NCBI GenBank assembly: GCA_016801845.1
Contig: CM028923.1
Location: 3,224,501-3,288,500 of the forward strand
Length of the DNA stretch: 64,000 nucleotides
Source: Polydactylus sextarius
Lineage: Eukaryota; Chordata; Actinopteri; Polynemidae
Direction of reading: 5' to 3'
Shown here: piece after piece, positions 14,506 to 28,012 of the stretch
Layout: each line of letters opens with the position of its first letter
Numbering within the stretch: position 1 is the stretch's first letter
The notes under the pieces: generated by a model
The model's input: the letters and a program-made list of their open reading frames with translations, nothing else
What the model was told of the DNA's origin: nothing
Database searches by the model: none
Program-made: the position numbers and the translations under genes

Positions 14506-15969
14506 TCTCTCTCTCTCTTTTTAGCGTCTAATGTCACAGATCTCTCTTTGTGGTCCGTCTGTCTGAATAGTTTGACCCATGTGGGCTGAATGGAGACGTC
14601 GCTCCATAAACACGACTCACCGGAGCATCAAAGATGGCCCATCGAGACATTTAAAGTGTTAATGTCGTCTGTGACGGATCACGTCACCTGTCTCTGCTCC
14701 AGATGTTTCACCCAGAAATCATCCAGCTCACCGTCGGGCTGATTCAACAGAGGCACTTTACAAAATGACACGCTGGCCCCCTTAGCTCCTCGGCTGCTTT
14801 TGCATAATTTGCTCTTTTCTTTGAAAGCAGATACTCATCAAAGAGAGACAGATAATGAACAACGGCCTTGTCAACCACAAAAGCTCCACCACATCCTTTG
14901 ATTCACATTTCTTATTTAACACAGCACAGCAGGGTGATGGTATTGTGAGAGAAGAGAAAAGTTTCCATTATGTTTTTTCCATCTCACTTTTCTTCAATAT
15001 ATCTACAACAAGATTCATCTCCATCTTTGTTCGACACTGTGTGCTTCCATTGACACTGCAGAGGTCTTATCTTCATTATTGTTTGTGTAACGTTGAGTTA
15101 CCAGAGCTGATATGATTAATCAATCAACATAGAAGAAAAGTTACCAATTCCTGCTTCTCAGTTGTGAAATTTCCTACTTTTCCTCGTCTTATACGACACT
15201 AGACTCGATGTTAATGAGAATGAATAAATAAAAGTGTAGTTCACATGAAACAAAAGCATTTTAAGGAAGTTCTCAGTTGATTTTTCCACAATTAATCAAC
15301 ATAAAATCCTGCAAATTAATTGATAATGAAAATAAATACTAGTTGCAGACCTGAACTTTAGATTTTATATCTTCCGTCTGTCTGGTTTTATATCTTCTGT
15401 CTGTCTTTTATCTACATTTCAGGGGTTAAATGATGGAAAAAATATTGAAAAACATCAAAATGGAAGAAATATTTTCTTCTCAGCCTCAGAAAATGACTTT
15501 GAAAGATCATTGTAACAGATTGTAACTATGTAACAAATTAAAACGTTTTCCAGGCTACATTATCAGTCCTGACCATAGCGTGCGTGTGTGTGTCTGTGTG
15601 AGTGTGTGTGTGTGTGTGTGAGTGTGTGTGTAAGTGGCGGTAGTTAACCTCGGCTCGTACACTCTCCTCTCGACCCGTGGGTGAATTTTTTTATGCGCTG
15701 GTCGCCTTAGAAATGTCGCCGTATTTCATCATCTGTAATGAGACGAGTGAAGCGAACGGTGGCCGCTCAGGCAAATAAAGGACCTGGAGATGGATTAGAA
15801 ATACATGACAAAGGTTTATTTAGTTTTTTGTTCAATTAGGAGCCGTAAAAGTTGATGTGACTCCAGACATCGTTGTTCCAGATATAATCCAGAAATCATT
15901 GGACTGAAATAGGTCATTCATGGTTCTCATAGGTTAAACATTCAGGCACCAAGTCAGTGATTGTCTTTA

Positions 15970-16612
15970 GGTCTTTTAAAGTGATGGTCTGTAGTAACAT
16001 GAACCCAGAGTCTATTTCACTACAAATATGAGTCAAACACCCCCTAAAGACATATTTTACGTTGGTCAAAGGATGGACCGTCTTTTGTTTTCACAGCTAA
16101 ATAGTTAACAATGAAAGTAAATGGGGCAGTCAGCCAAACGTATGTAAATTGTCATTTTTTAACCACTAATAAAGCTCAAAATATCACTTCACTTCAGCAG
16201 TAGCATGAATAGGGTCCCTACACATAAACTGAAGTACTGATAACATAGTAAGTGAACCCAGAGTTTATTAAAAAGACTGTTTTACAAGACTTACCCAACG
16301 TCTTGTTTTTGATGAAGGGTGTTCCAGATCAGCAGATTCAACATTTTTCTCGTTCTTCACAGACACATCAGCCTGTTGTTCAGGAAAATGATGAATCTGC
16401 TGATGTGGAGCAGAAATGAAGTGATATTTTGAGCTTTATTAGTGGTTAAAAAATGACAATTTAGATACGTTTGGCTGACTGCCCCATTTACTTTCATTGT
16501 TAACTATTTGGTTGTGAAAATAAAAGACGATCAAATGACAGTGTTGACTCATATTCGTGGTGAAATAGACTCTGGGTTCAAATTACTGTGGTCCGTCACT
16601 TAAAGTTGCAAA
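15970..16612. mobile_element. Foldback element with roughly 200-bp inverted arms
   Basis: The left arm (about 15970-16200) and right arm (about 16410-16612) are reverse complements over nearly their whole length. Examples are GAACCCAGAGTCTATTTCAC against GTGAAATAGACTCTGGGTTC, and GGGGCAGTCAGCCAAACGTA against TACGTTTGGCTGACTGCCCC. The roughly 200-bp spacer holds a smaller inverted pair around CAGATCAGCAGATTCA and TGAATCTGCTGATGTG. No coding capacity. This is the structure of a long-TIR MITE or foldback transposon. Confidence 0.85.
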
Positions 16613-19110
16613 GCTGAAACATTTCTAACTGGTCAAATGGATAAAATATTTAATCCATTATCAAAATAGTCAATTTTCTGTCACTGGAATCTAAAAATGT
16701 CCTGTTTTCCCTCCACACAACAGCAGGTTCTGGTCTGTTTTTATTGACTTTCTCAGAGCTGCCAAATTTGAAGAATTTCAATTTGAAGTATGTGCTGTTG
16801 TTCACTGGTCTGGCGACGGTGGCGTCTGCCAAGTCGTTCCCAAATGCATATTCTGCATTCTGTTGTTCCTTTTTTTTTTTCTTTCCTTCTCTCTCTCTCT
16901 AGCTCGTTAACATTTGCAGAAAATTACACACCAACTTTACTTCAGCGTATTCTTCCAAAGCTTGTAGTGTTGCACACATTATAACACAGCCCGGCTTCGG
17001 CTACAAGGGCTTTGTTTAACTTTGCTCATAAAGTCGTGCAGAAGTAGTAGTTGTACTGACGCACTATACACACACTCGTCACACGTACACACACACACAG
17101 ACTAAATTATCATGGCAGAAGCAGGCCCACAGTGACACAGCATGTTAAAATAGTGGTGACAGATGCTCTCCGAGGAGCAGACGTTATGTACAAATGAAGA
17201 CCAGCGTAGTGTGAAAGCTCCTGAAAGCACAGCGATGCTCCCGTCACTCGGTGGATGCCGGGTTACACAGAGAGCTTTATCACGCTTGTAGGACGGATTA
17301 GACTGTAATGAAACTGGGTCGGAGTGAGATGTGCGATAGGTTTGGAGCAGATATGTCTTAGTCTCTCTCTCTCTCTCTGTGTTTCTGTCTTTATGTCTTA
17401 CTCACTTCCTCACCATGTCCCATTTCCAAACTCAATTCTTCTGCTTCTTCTTCTTCACATCGTGTGCTAATTACCAGATCAAAAAGAGGGGAAGCGATGA
17501 TAAACCAGTTCTCCTCCCCTGTTTGTCCCCCTCCCCGTCTCCCCCCTCCTCTCCCACCAAGGTTGTTTGTGTATCTCTCTCATCGACATTGTTTGCGAGC
17601 TGCCTCTCCCATGACGCACAGTGTCTATTACAAAGCCTTTAGCTCTATGTAGATTCATGGAAAATAATGAGAAAGATGGGAGGCATAAATATGCATCGCT
17701 CTCCTGTTGGGACAAGTATAATAGACGCACATGTACAGTAATGACATGCATACTCAAGTGTAGCGCTGGAACAATTAGTTTATTGATCGTTCTGTTCGCG
17801 TCAACATCAGCAGGATGACACTGGAGATGATTGACACTGAGGAAGTGGTGGAAGAAGTGAACTTAGAAACCTTCTTGTAGGAAACATAATTACATCAGGA
17901 TCATGTTTCCTCTTAATATGATTAATATTAGTGTGAAGAAAGTACATTGTTGTACAGAAGACATGTTGTTGAGACACGACTAGGTCGATGAGGTTAAAGT
18001 TGTTGCTAACGCTACATCGCTAACATTAGCATCAACGTATTTCTCACGTCACATCTTGTCTTATATTGAAGTTAGCATGAGAACCAGCTGTGTTCAGTCT
18101 GGCTAGACGGTTTCATTATTGATCTCTGAAGGCTGCAAAAGTGAATTAGACCAAATGTAAGTGAGTTTAGGCTTTTAAGGAGGGGCTAAAGCTCAACCAT
18201 GTAAAGGTAAAGGGTGCGTTTGATTTATAATAGACAATAAAACGAGAGCACGGCTGCGTAACGGAACATGGGACAGTAATCACTTTATCTCGATTATCTT
18301 GTTCTCAGTATTGTTTGGAAGCTAAAGCTGTAATTGAAAACACAGTTTGATTAATATTGTTTAATATTTTCTTATGATGATAAAAACAGGTGATTCTCTT
18401 ATCATGTTTTTTTCCTGTTATACTCTGATATGAAAGTCATTTCTCGGTGCTATACAATCCAAATATGTGCACTGGAATTTTAAAAGTTTGTTGTTTCCTG
18501 TTGTTAATATACATTTTATACTTGTTTTTTCCATCTTGGACCATGAACGTGAGACTAAAGCCAAAGCTCCAGCTTCACTCTGGTCTCGTCTAAGGCACGA
18601 TGACAAATTATTTGGATTGAATTAAAACTGAATTCCTCCTTCAGCCCCTCTCTCTCTCTCTCCAGCTCTGACTTGCTTCCTTCTCTCTTCTGTCTTCCCA
18701 TGTGTATCACTGAACTTGTCCTAATTAGTCCACCGTTATTTTCTGGCCTTTTGTCTGACTTTTTTTTGCGATGGAAAGCAGCTCAGAGACTTGTCGACGC
18801 CACAGGAAAATAAAAAAAACAAACAAAAAAAAAAACAAACATCAAGGCCGAGACTTTGAAACATTAAGGGCAAAAGATGCAAACAGCATAAGCACCAAAC
18901 AGACTTCATGCAGGTTTTTATTAATGTGAGTTCTCATCATGCGAATCGCGTCTCCCTTAATTTTATTCATCAGCTGTTGAACAAATAGCCAGACATCCAC
19001 TATAATAACGTGCATACGTTGTAGATTTGTGAAACTAATGAACGGTAAAAAGTTGATTTTACCAGATATTAAGTTGCTTAAAGGCGTTTATTGAGTGTTT
19101 ATTGTAAATT

Positions 19111-19708
19111 ACAGGATTATTAACAATGGTTGTGATGCTGAGGTCGCAACCGTTAACGCAAATTCAACCAATCACTACAAATTCTGCGCGACATTGACCA
19201 ATCACTGTAACTTATTGACCAATCTTTGTTGTTTCCAGTGAAACGTTGACCCATGCGTCAGTGAAATCACTTCCTTGTTTCTTTTGGAAGAAGCAGGAAA
19301 CATGTGAGATAAAACAAGTCTCACATTTACCTTCCAACATCACTGCTAAAGACCAAGAGAAACAGTATCCGGGCAGAGTTCACCAAAGAAAGAAAGAGGA
19401 TGAAAACTATTTAATATTGTTGTGGAGGAACAAGAGGAAGTCGTCTGTTGAGAAACAACTTTGTCATCGAGAAACACACGAGAATGTCAGAAACACAGGG
19501 AGGACGTCAGACCAGACACGTCACTAACACACTGGTTTATACCTTCACTTTTTATTCATTTCCCTTTAAAAGGTGAAAAAAATCGTAACTTTGTCTTGTT
19601 CCTGCAACTTTATTGCAATAAAACACCTAAAAACGCCACAACTTTCATCGCATATTTTTAGAAAAGCTGCTGCAAAATCAGGCAAATTAGGCCTGAAATC
19701 CTGGAGGG
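19111..19708 (+). mobile_element. MITE family 3, copy 1 (CCCTCCAGGATTT ends)
   Basis: The right end reads AAATCCTGGAGGG. The left end is a degraded CAGGATT. The interior matches the reverse complement of 34319-34878 at high identity (for example CATCACTGCTAAAGACCAAG) and the shorter copy at 26150. The 236 bases after the right end (19709-19944) are also shared with the 34-kb copy. Confidence 0.8.
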
Positions 19709-19944
19709 ACAAGATATAACAGAAGATGTATAAAATAACCAAGAGTTTCTGGTTTTATTGATGGTTCATAACTTTAGAGACGAGTTTTCTGTTTGGCCGT
19801 CACATTATTGTGATCGCGATATCTCAAGAATGATTCGATTAAACCATTAGTTTAATACATTTTGTTCATCTAAGGTTAAAGGTTAAAGGTCACTTGGACC
19901 TCACAACATGTTTCTGGCCTTTTGAACATGATGTCTCAAGTCCA
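19709..19944 (+). repeat. Flanking unit shared in inverted orientation with 34088-34318
   Basis: The block includes GATATCTCAAGAATGATTCG and the tandem AGGTTAAAGGTTAAAGGTCA followed by ACTTGGACCTCACAACATG, a motif type common in fish interspersed repeats. It is absent next to the 26-kb MITE copy. It is either an older repeat into which the MITE inserted before duplication, or part of a longer composite element. Confidence 0.7.
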
Positions 19945-20929
19945 CCTCAAGGAAATCACTAAAAAAATTGGCAAAAAAGTTTAGGTAAACTCATGAATTT
20001 AAACACAAACGACAACTACGAGGCTGTGATTCAAGTTAGCAGCTGGAGTTGTTTCTTCAGGTTTCTGTCTCTGGTTTTACAGGAAACGCTGTAGCATGTA
20101 ATACAGCGTTACTGTTTGTCATTTTATCTCCTTGACATCGGCGTCGCAGGTTTTATTGTTTACTGTGCAGCGGCCGTATCACAGCTGTATTAAGTTACTG
20201 CTGATACGATCCAAACATTTCCTACTGCTGATGCTTCGCATTAAGAGGCGGTGAAATGGGGCGGCCTCTTAGTGTGAAGCGGTTCTGGGAAACGCAGCGT
20301 ATTTGTCACCGAGGTTAGCGCTGACTGCGACGACATCGTCAAAGAATGTGTTTACAAAACGAAAAGAATTTTCAGCATCTTTTGACACTCGATCAGTTTA
20401 GAGAACAAAAAGAAAAATGACCTAATTATAAAGATTAATTAAAAAACTGTTTGGGTTACGGGGCATTTCTGTTAATAAGAAATAATTAACATGGACATTT
20501 ACAGCTAATAGCTCCAAAACTCATCAGCCGGTGCACTTCAAACATGTTATGACATTTTCGAGCTCTTCAACACCTCACCTCAGACGAAGGTTGATGAATG
20601 TATTTCATTACACAGTTGCTTATATTGTAGCTTTCATTCTAACCAGTCTCTCCGTGTGTTCCCTGTCAGCCTGGTCCCTCTCTGGGGATGAATGTTCAGC
20701 TGTTTTTCTCCATCAGTTTTTTTTTTTCATGGTCAAACCCATCTGTCATTCAAACAGACAACCACCCATCACGAGGCGCTGTCAGACTCTTCCAACCCGC
20801 TTTTATATTTTCTGGATAATCAGTTCAGTCGTGTTGGATGTTGTGTTTTTACTCCAACGCGACTTTCACCCCGTCGCTCTCGATGTTTCAGATTCTCCGT
20901 ATCCACAGGTTTTATGTGTATTAAAGACA

Positions 20930-21045
20930 TGAGACACAACGTTAAAGGTGCAAGTAGCCAGATTTATCATTGGACAGACCCAGGCTAGCTGTTTCCACCT
21001 GTTTGTAGTCTTTATGCTAAGCTAAGCTAACTATCTGTCTGTCTT
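20930..21045 (+). repeat. Fish interspersed repeat fragment
   Basis: It contains CCCAGGCTAGCTGTTTCCAC then CTTTATGCTAAGCTAAGCTAA, a string seen in many fish introns and 3' regions. Boundaries are approximate. Confidence 0.5.
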
Positions 21046-21808
21046 TATTCATGTGTATCTGTGTGTGTACGGACCCGTGCATCTAAATTTCCTTTAACTA
21101 ATTAATTATTCTTTTAAAGCATCATTAGAGCAGAGAACATTTCACTTCCACTGTGTCTTTCCACTTTATCCTTTATTTCTTTTTTCTTTTTTTCTCCACG
21201 TCAGAAATGTTCAGTGTCTGCTGAAGAGAAATCATCAGGTCTAATGAGTCATTTTTTTTCCAACCCGCTCACTGATCAACATCATCTCTCTCTGTTAGTG
21301 TCCCTTTGCCTTTTCTCCCTTTTTTTCATCATGTCAAACTGGCATTGAGGTGGAAATGAGCCATCCTTTCTCCTGGGGGAAGAGTATTTCCCATGATGCT
21401 TAGCTCTATATTCCCCTTTACTATACCTCCCCAGCGGGATTACGCGTCATATAGAAAAACCGGCTGACTGACCTCTCGTTATTTCTGACGGTTATAGCAC
21501 GTTACCGCGTTAGCGACAAATCAATTTATCCGATCACGTTCAGGCCTCAAAGACTCTCGTTTGTTTTTACTTTCCGAGGGAAAAGCGTTTGACTCCCATT
21601 TCCCTCCGCCTCTTTCATAAGAAATTGACTTGTTTTATTCAGTCTCTTTTCAAGTTTTTTCTCCCTCTCGGCTTTCAAGTATCAACCATCTGTAATCCCC
21701 TCAAGTCTCCGTGTAACCGCCCTTTCATTTTTACCCATCCAGGACCGTTAAGGTCTGCACAGGCACACTCATTAACAAACAAGAGTGCATGCCACATCTC
21801 CATGATGT

Positions 21809-21834
21809 ACATATATATATATATATATATATAT
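21809..21834. repeat. (AT)n microsatellite
   Basis: About 13 AT units without interruption. Confidence 0.95.
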
Positions 21835-22639
21835 CCCTTTTCTCTTTCCTTTCCTGCATATTTAATTTGTTTCTACTTCACTTGTCTGCAGCTGGTTTGA
21901 GCTGAGGGATGTGGGGCTCTGAGGGTTTGTGATAAGGAGCTTCCATCGGCTCCACACAGGGAATAGGTTAGATAGGTGAATACTAAGCTGCACACACTGT
22001 ATGGTTATCTGTCAGCACACACACACACACACACTGATATACACAGGCCTAATTTTAATATACATATGCACTTTGATGCACACACATGTTCCCACAGACC
22101 ATATCGAAGTGTTGATACTTCACTACTGTCAACTTCCACTTTTACTTCGCTACATTTCCTAACTTAATTACATAATTAGTGACTCTATAGTCTATCACAA
22201 CCATATCTGATGGTGGATGGTTGGAGAGAGAAAAAAAATCAATATCAAACAGAAATTTTGGGGGAAAAACAACAACAGAAACATCACTTCATATATTAGT
22301 GCAGCTCATTAAACCTCATTATGTTTTTAATTATTGATCTTAATTATAAATTTTTACTAAACTTTTTCTATAACAAATTTAATTCAGTTAAACTCTCTTT
22401 TACTTAAAGTATTTCCTGAACTGTCTCATTAGTTTTCATCGGTCGTTATACAAACAAACTGTAGCTTCAAGCTCTTTAGTTAAACCTTCATCTGTTGTTT
22501 GTTCGCTTTGCACCACAACAGCTTGATGAAGTTGTCAAGTATTCAGAGCGTTTTCTGTGACTGTGACGATTCAAATTGTGCTTTGGTGGGTCCTCTTCCC
22601 TCAGTGTTTTACCTTGATGTTGTCTAAAACGTAAATGGA

Positions 22640-23184
22640 GTCAACGTGTGGAGAACTGAAGGACGAACATCTCAGCAACATAAAATCCATCAATCAGGCC
22701 TTTATGGTAGAGTGGCTAGACGGGAGCCACTTTAGAGTAAAAAGCATATGACAGCCCGTTTGGAGTTTGCATTTAAAGAACTCTGAGAGCACAAGTTTAA
22801 AAAAAAAAAAGATTTTCCAGTCTGATGACACTGAATTTGAACTCTTTGCTCGGGCAGAACTCCAAGCGAGCAACAGGCACCAGCTCATCACCTGGATGGA
22901 GCGCGGTGGCGCCACTGTTGATGGAAAAGATGAAGGCAGCTTCAGAGTTAAAGCTTCAGACTCACCTTTCAACACGACGACGACCCGGAGCGTGTGACCG
23001 TAACAATGCTGGAGCCGCTTCAGCCAAAAAAAAAAAAACGTCTCAGCCAAAAGCCCGGATCTAAACGTCTCAAGGTCCAATATGAGTGAAATTGAGAGGA
23101 TAAAATATCCAGATCCAGGTGTGCAAAAGCTTGTTGAGACTTTCTCTCCCACAGAAGCTCAGAGCTGCAGTCGCTGCCAAGATG
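22640..23184 (+). pseudogene. Tc1/mariner-type transposase remnant, inactivated
   Basis: The segment resembles, block by block, the fish Tc1-like transposase coding sequence. Matches include a region encoding the turn before the catalytic core (22697-22770, similar to AFMVEWLDGSH then MTARLEFAFKELRE), TVW/QSDDTEFELFA-like codons at about 22810-22850 (before the first catalytic Asp region) and the C-terminal stretch ending near QKLVETFSP and AQSCSRCQD (23115-23184). Several frameshifts, a poly-A run at about 22799-22811, another at 23027-23038 and a missing central block (including most of the DDE region) rule out function. I did not identify intact terminal inverted repeats. The family assignment is from recognition of the sequence pattern, not a search. 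Confidence 0.75.
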
Positions 23185-25599
23185 TTTTATCATTTACATT
23201 AAATCTACACAAAAACGTAGCTTTAACCTTCAAGAACCATACATCACATTACATTTATTACACTTACCTGTCATTCAAAAATGTGTTTCCGGCGCGTTTG
23301 ACATATTCACAGCCCACGCTCTCTCTTCATTCATTCATTCAGCCGTCATTAGAGCGTCGCACGAGGAGGCAGACAAACGCTGGGGGTTTCCAGCAGGTGA
23401 GGAGACAAGGAAAGGTTAACATAACAGAAATGATGAATGAATCACTTTGAGAGCCATTGTTTCCTGGTACTCAGCCATTGTAGCTGTAATGATGTTGTGT
23501 GCCACTCAAAAATTGTCCTTTATTCTTAATCAAAATGGATTTCATTGTAGTCTCAACCTCCGTGCTAAAACCAACGCAGCATACGAATGCGTTGCATATG
23601 TTCGAATGTGATTAACTGTATTTAATTAAGCTGCAAGCCCAGATGGTCCTGCTGCTCATTTTATGCCGCCGTATGTTTTATAGTATAGATTATAACCTTA
23701 TAATGCAGTTCAATGTTACAGCAGCAGGTGAATGTGAATGTGAACGTGTGTTGTGTCAGTGGAGGAAAAAAAAAACAAGCGCTTTTCTTCCTCCTGCTCT
23801 TCATTCTGAGTCATTGCTTCCTGTGTTTTTCTCCCCGAGGTGAGAAATCATACACATGTTCTGATGGAATTACTGATAGTGTGTATTATATATTTCAGTA
23901 TGACTGCACCTAATGATTATTGGTCCCTCGCTATGCAATATGTGATTTGTGTTTTGAATTGTTTGACCTTCACTATGCTGAATGATGCCTGAGCTCAGTC
24001 TGAGTGTTTTTATGTTAAACATCACAGATTATTTTACATCAGAGCTGCTTTTAAGGCGCATATGTTGGAGGTGCGACATCACAAACTGAATAAAATCTGC
24101 TCTAAGACTTTATGTTGTAGTAGATTTTTACAAATGTTAGATTCTGGTGATTAAACTCCGTATAAGTCGACAAAAATGTACATAGATGATGAAGTAATGA
24201 CCTTTATATCCAAAAGGTCAAAGGTCAACTTCACAGTTTCATTGTAAAATTGTACACAAACACTTTTCTGATCAATATATTTGGGGCCGTCTTGAAATTG
24301 TGGCGAAATTGTGATATTTAAAACATCTTATTTTATCATAGGAACAAGGTTTATCAGCTAAATGTGTAAATACGGACGTAGACGTGGATGTAAAGTGGTT
24401 GGATGAAACATAAAACCCAGAAAAATAACTAAAATTATTACTAAAATGATTATTAAAGGCCCATTTTACCTTTAAAATGTTTTTAATAGACCTCATTCAC
24501 ATTCAGTCTGAATGGACAACTTCAGTTCAGGCACTTTTAGATTCAATTATCCAACACAGACGTTTGTTTTTTTTTTTTTTTTGTTTTTGTTTTTAGAAAA
24601 AGTCGACTTCTCTAGCAGTAAATACCAGAATTTACAAGTCAGAAACTCCTAATGACACGACAGCTACACTGGGAATATTTTTATTTATTTATTTTTTTAA
24701 ATATGTGCTGCTTAATTTTTTGGCCTTGTGGGTGTTTGAGCAGAGCATATTTGTTTGTTTTGTTTTGTTTTTTTTTTTTTCGCCGGACACGTTTAAGGGC
24801 AAGATGATCAGTCTTCATGACAAACACAGTTAGAAATCGACTTTCAGGTGTAAACAAACGTTTTTTTTTTGTTTGTTTGTTTTTTTTTTTATCTGTTGAG
24901 GTATGAACTGTCACAACAGTCACACAGAATTACTGAATGTCCTTTCTCACCCGTTCAGGTGAGCGACACATTCATCTACGTCCACGATGTTAGTACCTTG
25001 ACTTATCTCACCTCTCTCTCCATCAGTCCTCCCTCGGGTGGGTGGATGGTGTGTGGGGGGAGGGTGGTGTCTATTTGTATTTATTGTCATTAAGCTGCTT
25101 ACTGTTCTCCCATCATCCATTCATCCATTCATCTGCTGTGACTGTGCCGCTGCCTCCTGATAGAGTGCTTATACATATATTATTCGTTTGATTGACTCCC
25201 TCTAATCGTCTCACAAGTGGCAGGAATTAATCATTGCAGAAATCCCATCATTTGCATTTTATTGGAGGAGTTTTTTTTTTTTTTTTTTTTGTGTTGGTAT
25301 TAAGGGAATCAATAGTGGGTGTTTTTATCCCTCATGTAAAAGCAATGTGTTTTGGTATTTCCAGGTATGAGGCCAAACAGAGAAACACTAGAAGCGAAGC
25401 GAGAGTCTCTGTGCTCAAAAGCCAAAAAATCAATGAAGCTGGATATTCAACACTACTCCATGGTTTTTATGGTGGCCCATAAAAACCCCATTGAAGAAGT
25501 ATATATGGCATGAGATGATTTCACTGTGGGTCAAATTGGATTAAGCCTAGTGTAAAACGAAGAGTCTGGCCTTTCTCCCTCCCTCCCTCCCTCCCATCA

Positions 25600-25870
25600 C
25601 TTGACTCACCCACCTCGCAACCATTAAACTCTATAGGAAGAGAAACCTAATTACATGGCTGAAAGTGGCCATAGTGAGCACTATTGAAAGGATCCAATTA
25701 AAGTTTGCACGGCGCTGGCAGCAGCATCCTGGTGAGGGATTATTTGTGGAGGTGGAATTTGATCTGTTGCGCGGAGAGAGAGTCGTCCATTGGCCGAGCT
25801 GTCGCGGGATGGATGGCGGTGGGAGGGGCTTCGGAGCAGTTCAAGTAATTGGATCCTGAATTAATGGGCA
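25600..25870 (+). promoter_or_regulatory. Candidate conserved intronic regulatory element
   Basis: This is a repeat-free block of balanced composition with several homeodomain-type cores (CTAATTACAT, CCAATTAAAG, GTAATTGG, AATTAATGGG) and no homopolymers, unlike the DNA around it. It looks like a vertebrate conserved non-coding element. That is inference from composition and motif density only. Confidence 0.3.
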
Positions 25871-26149
25871 CTTGTATCAAAGAGGGAATGAGAGAGATAG
25901 AGAGAGAGAGAGGGAGAAAGGCCACGTACATATTTACATATACAGCAACAGCAGAGATTTAAATGCATTTAGGGGATATTGTTATTGCTGAAGAAGCTGT
26001 GTTTGATTTATGCTTCCAACAAGAATTACATGTGGATTATAGAGAATTTTAGTGGACAGATTAAGGCCAAAAAAACTGATACAGCTTAAGAAGCAACACA
26101 AACATGAGATAAAGACTGAGACAGACAGAAATTAGATTTTAAACTGATT

Positions 26150-26602
26150 CTAGTTCACAATTGCCACAAATTCTGCACAACCTCGACCATTCACCGTAAC
26201 TTTTCTGCAATTTTTGATCAGTCGTCATCATCATTTTCATCATTTTCCAGTGAAACATTGATCCATATGTTAGTGAACTCGCTTCCATGTTTGTTTTGGA
26301 AGACGCAGGAAACGTGAGATTAAAAAAAGTCTCACATTTATCTTCCAACATCGCTGCTAAGGACCAAGTGAAACAGTATCCGAGTTCACCAAAGAAAGAA
26401 AGAGGAGGGAAACTATTTTATATTGCTGTGAAGCAACAAGAAGAAATCGTTTTTGCCATCGTGAAACACGCGAACTTTAAAAAATATCACAACATTGACA
26501 ACTTTGACACCTAAAACATCACAATTTTTTTTAAAAAAGCTGCCACGAAATGAGGCAAATTAGGCCTCAACTGTCTGAAAAAAGGACTGAAATCCTGGAG
26601 AA
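26150..26602 (+). mobile_element. MITE family 3, copy 3, shortened
   Basis: It is collinear with the 19111 copy from GCCACAAATTCTGC to GAAATCCTGGAG but lacks internal blocks and the last terminal bases. The sequence after it is unrelated to the flank shared by copies 1 and 2. Confidence 0.75.
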
Positions 26603-27449
26603 AATGAAAAAATGTAAATAAGAGTTAGAGGAGGTTTGTCTGTGACGTGTGAAGCAACAAGCTGCATCTCATTTTACATCTTTGTTCTCATCAACAGTCG
26701 AGCCCCAATTTCAACTAGAAAACTGATTTATTTTCCAAAAGACTTTGAGTTTATTAGCACAGAACAGACAGAAAACTGTAGACACATCACATCATCTAAG
26801 GTAATTAAACCCAACTTTAATGAACATGGTTTCGTCTCTTCAGTCAGAAAAAAAGGCTCCTTAATGTGTATCAGATTTATTTCATTCAAAGAAAACACTC
26901 AGTTTTTTTGTTCTTTTAGACACAAAGTAAAGAAAACTCTTCAGTCCACCTTCATTATTATCTATGGGAATATTTTCCACTAAATATTATTTACTCCCAA
27001 AGAAACACACGTTACTGTGGAAACTTCCAGGAATTTTTTTATTTATTTTTTTTCCCTTCTCCTTTTTTTTTCTGCCTGGAGCAACTAACAGGAAGGAAGA
27101 TAGAATTCATGAATAATTTTCAGTTAAAAAAAAAAAAACATTATTTTTTATTATTCATGGTTTGGTTACTTTAAAAAAAAAATAATCTTCGGACAACTTT
27201 TGAGTCAAATTTTTAGTTTCGGCTCTGATGACTTGAATGCAACACTGACAAGAAAGTCAATGCTTGTTTTCTTTCAAGTGACAAACTTTGTTTAATCGTC
27301 ATTAGAAGTTAAACTGTGTCAACACAGTTAGAAAAGGATGGACTTCGCTGTCGCAGTGTAATTACAATGCAGGAGAGAAACTTTTTGTGATCGAGCTGCT
27401 TTATAAGTCTGTAGCTCTTTGAATGAAATAGGGAATTCAAAGGGAAATG

Positions 27450-27568
27450 TGTGTGTGTGTGTGTGTGTGTGTGTTAAACACTGTACTTGTAATCAGACGA
27501 CCCGTGTCGCCGTGACAGTAGAGGTGGAGTCTGTAAAGATCTTTTTACACACACACACACACACACGC
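27450..27568. repeat. Facing (GT)n and (CA)n tracts
   Basis: A GT run at 27450-27474 and a CA run at 27547-27568 are separated by about 70 bases, so the pair is self-complementary. Confidence 0.9.
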
Positions 27569-27990
27569 GCACGTATAAAAACACACATAAGTCTAATAAC
27601 AGAGAAGGGCCAGAGGTGGTGGCGGTATGAGATAGCTTAGCCTCTGGTATTAAAAGGTCAAGAGGTCGCGGTATGAGATGATTACCACCGGAGCAGAGTG
27701 TGACGATTATTCGGACGTCTCTGGCCCGATGGGGCTGTCGGTTCAAATCCCTGGTTCAGTCGGTTGGAGGTTAGGAAATTGGCTCTTCCAGCGTCGCAGC
27801 TGGACGGGTGTAGATGATGGAGCAGGGATGAAGCAGGGCATGATGGGAGAGCGGACAGTCTGCGGCCTCGAGGCTGTGTAGTCGTGATGGAGGGGTGGCG
27901 GCAGGAGGGAGGGTGTTATAAATGAATCAAAGCGGCGAGGGTCGTCCCGACAAACAGATTGTGTCATTGGGTGGTTATGTAGCTGGAGCC

Positions 27991-28012
27991 TGTGTGTGTG
28001 TGTGTGTGTGTG
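27991..28012 (+). repeat. (GT)n microsatellite
   Basis: About 11 GT units. Confidence 0.95.

Noticed and set aside
27630..27770. tRNA gene suggested by GGTTCAAATCCC at about 27739
   Set aside because: The B box is good, but the only A-box-like motif is about 100 bases upstream and no cloverleaf can be drawn. At best a decayed SINE.
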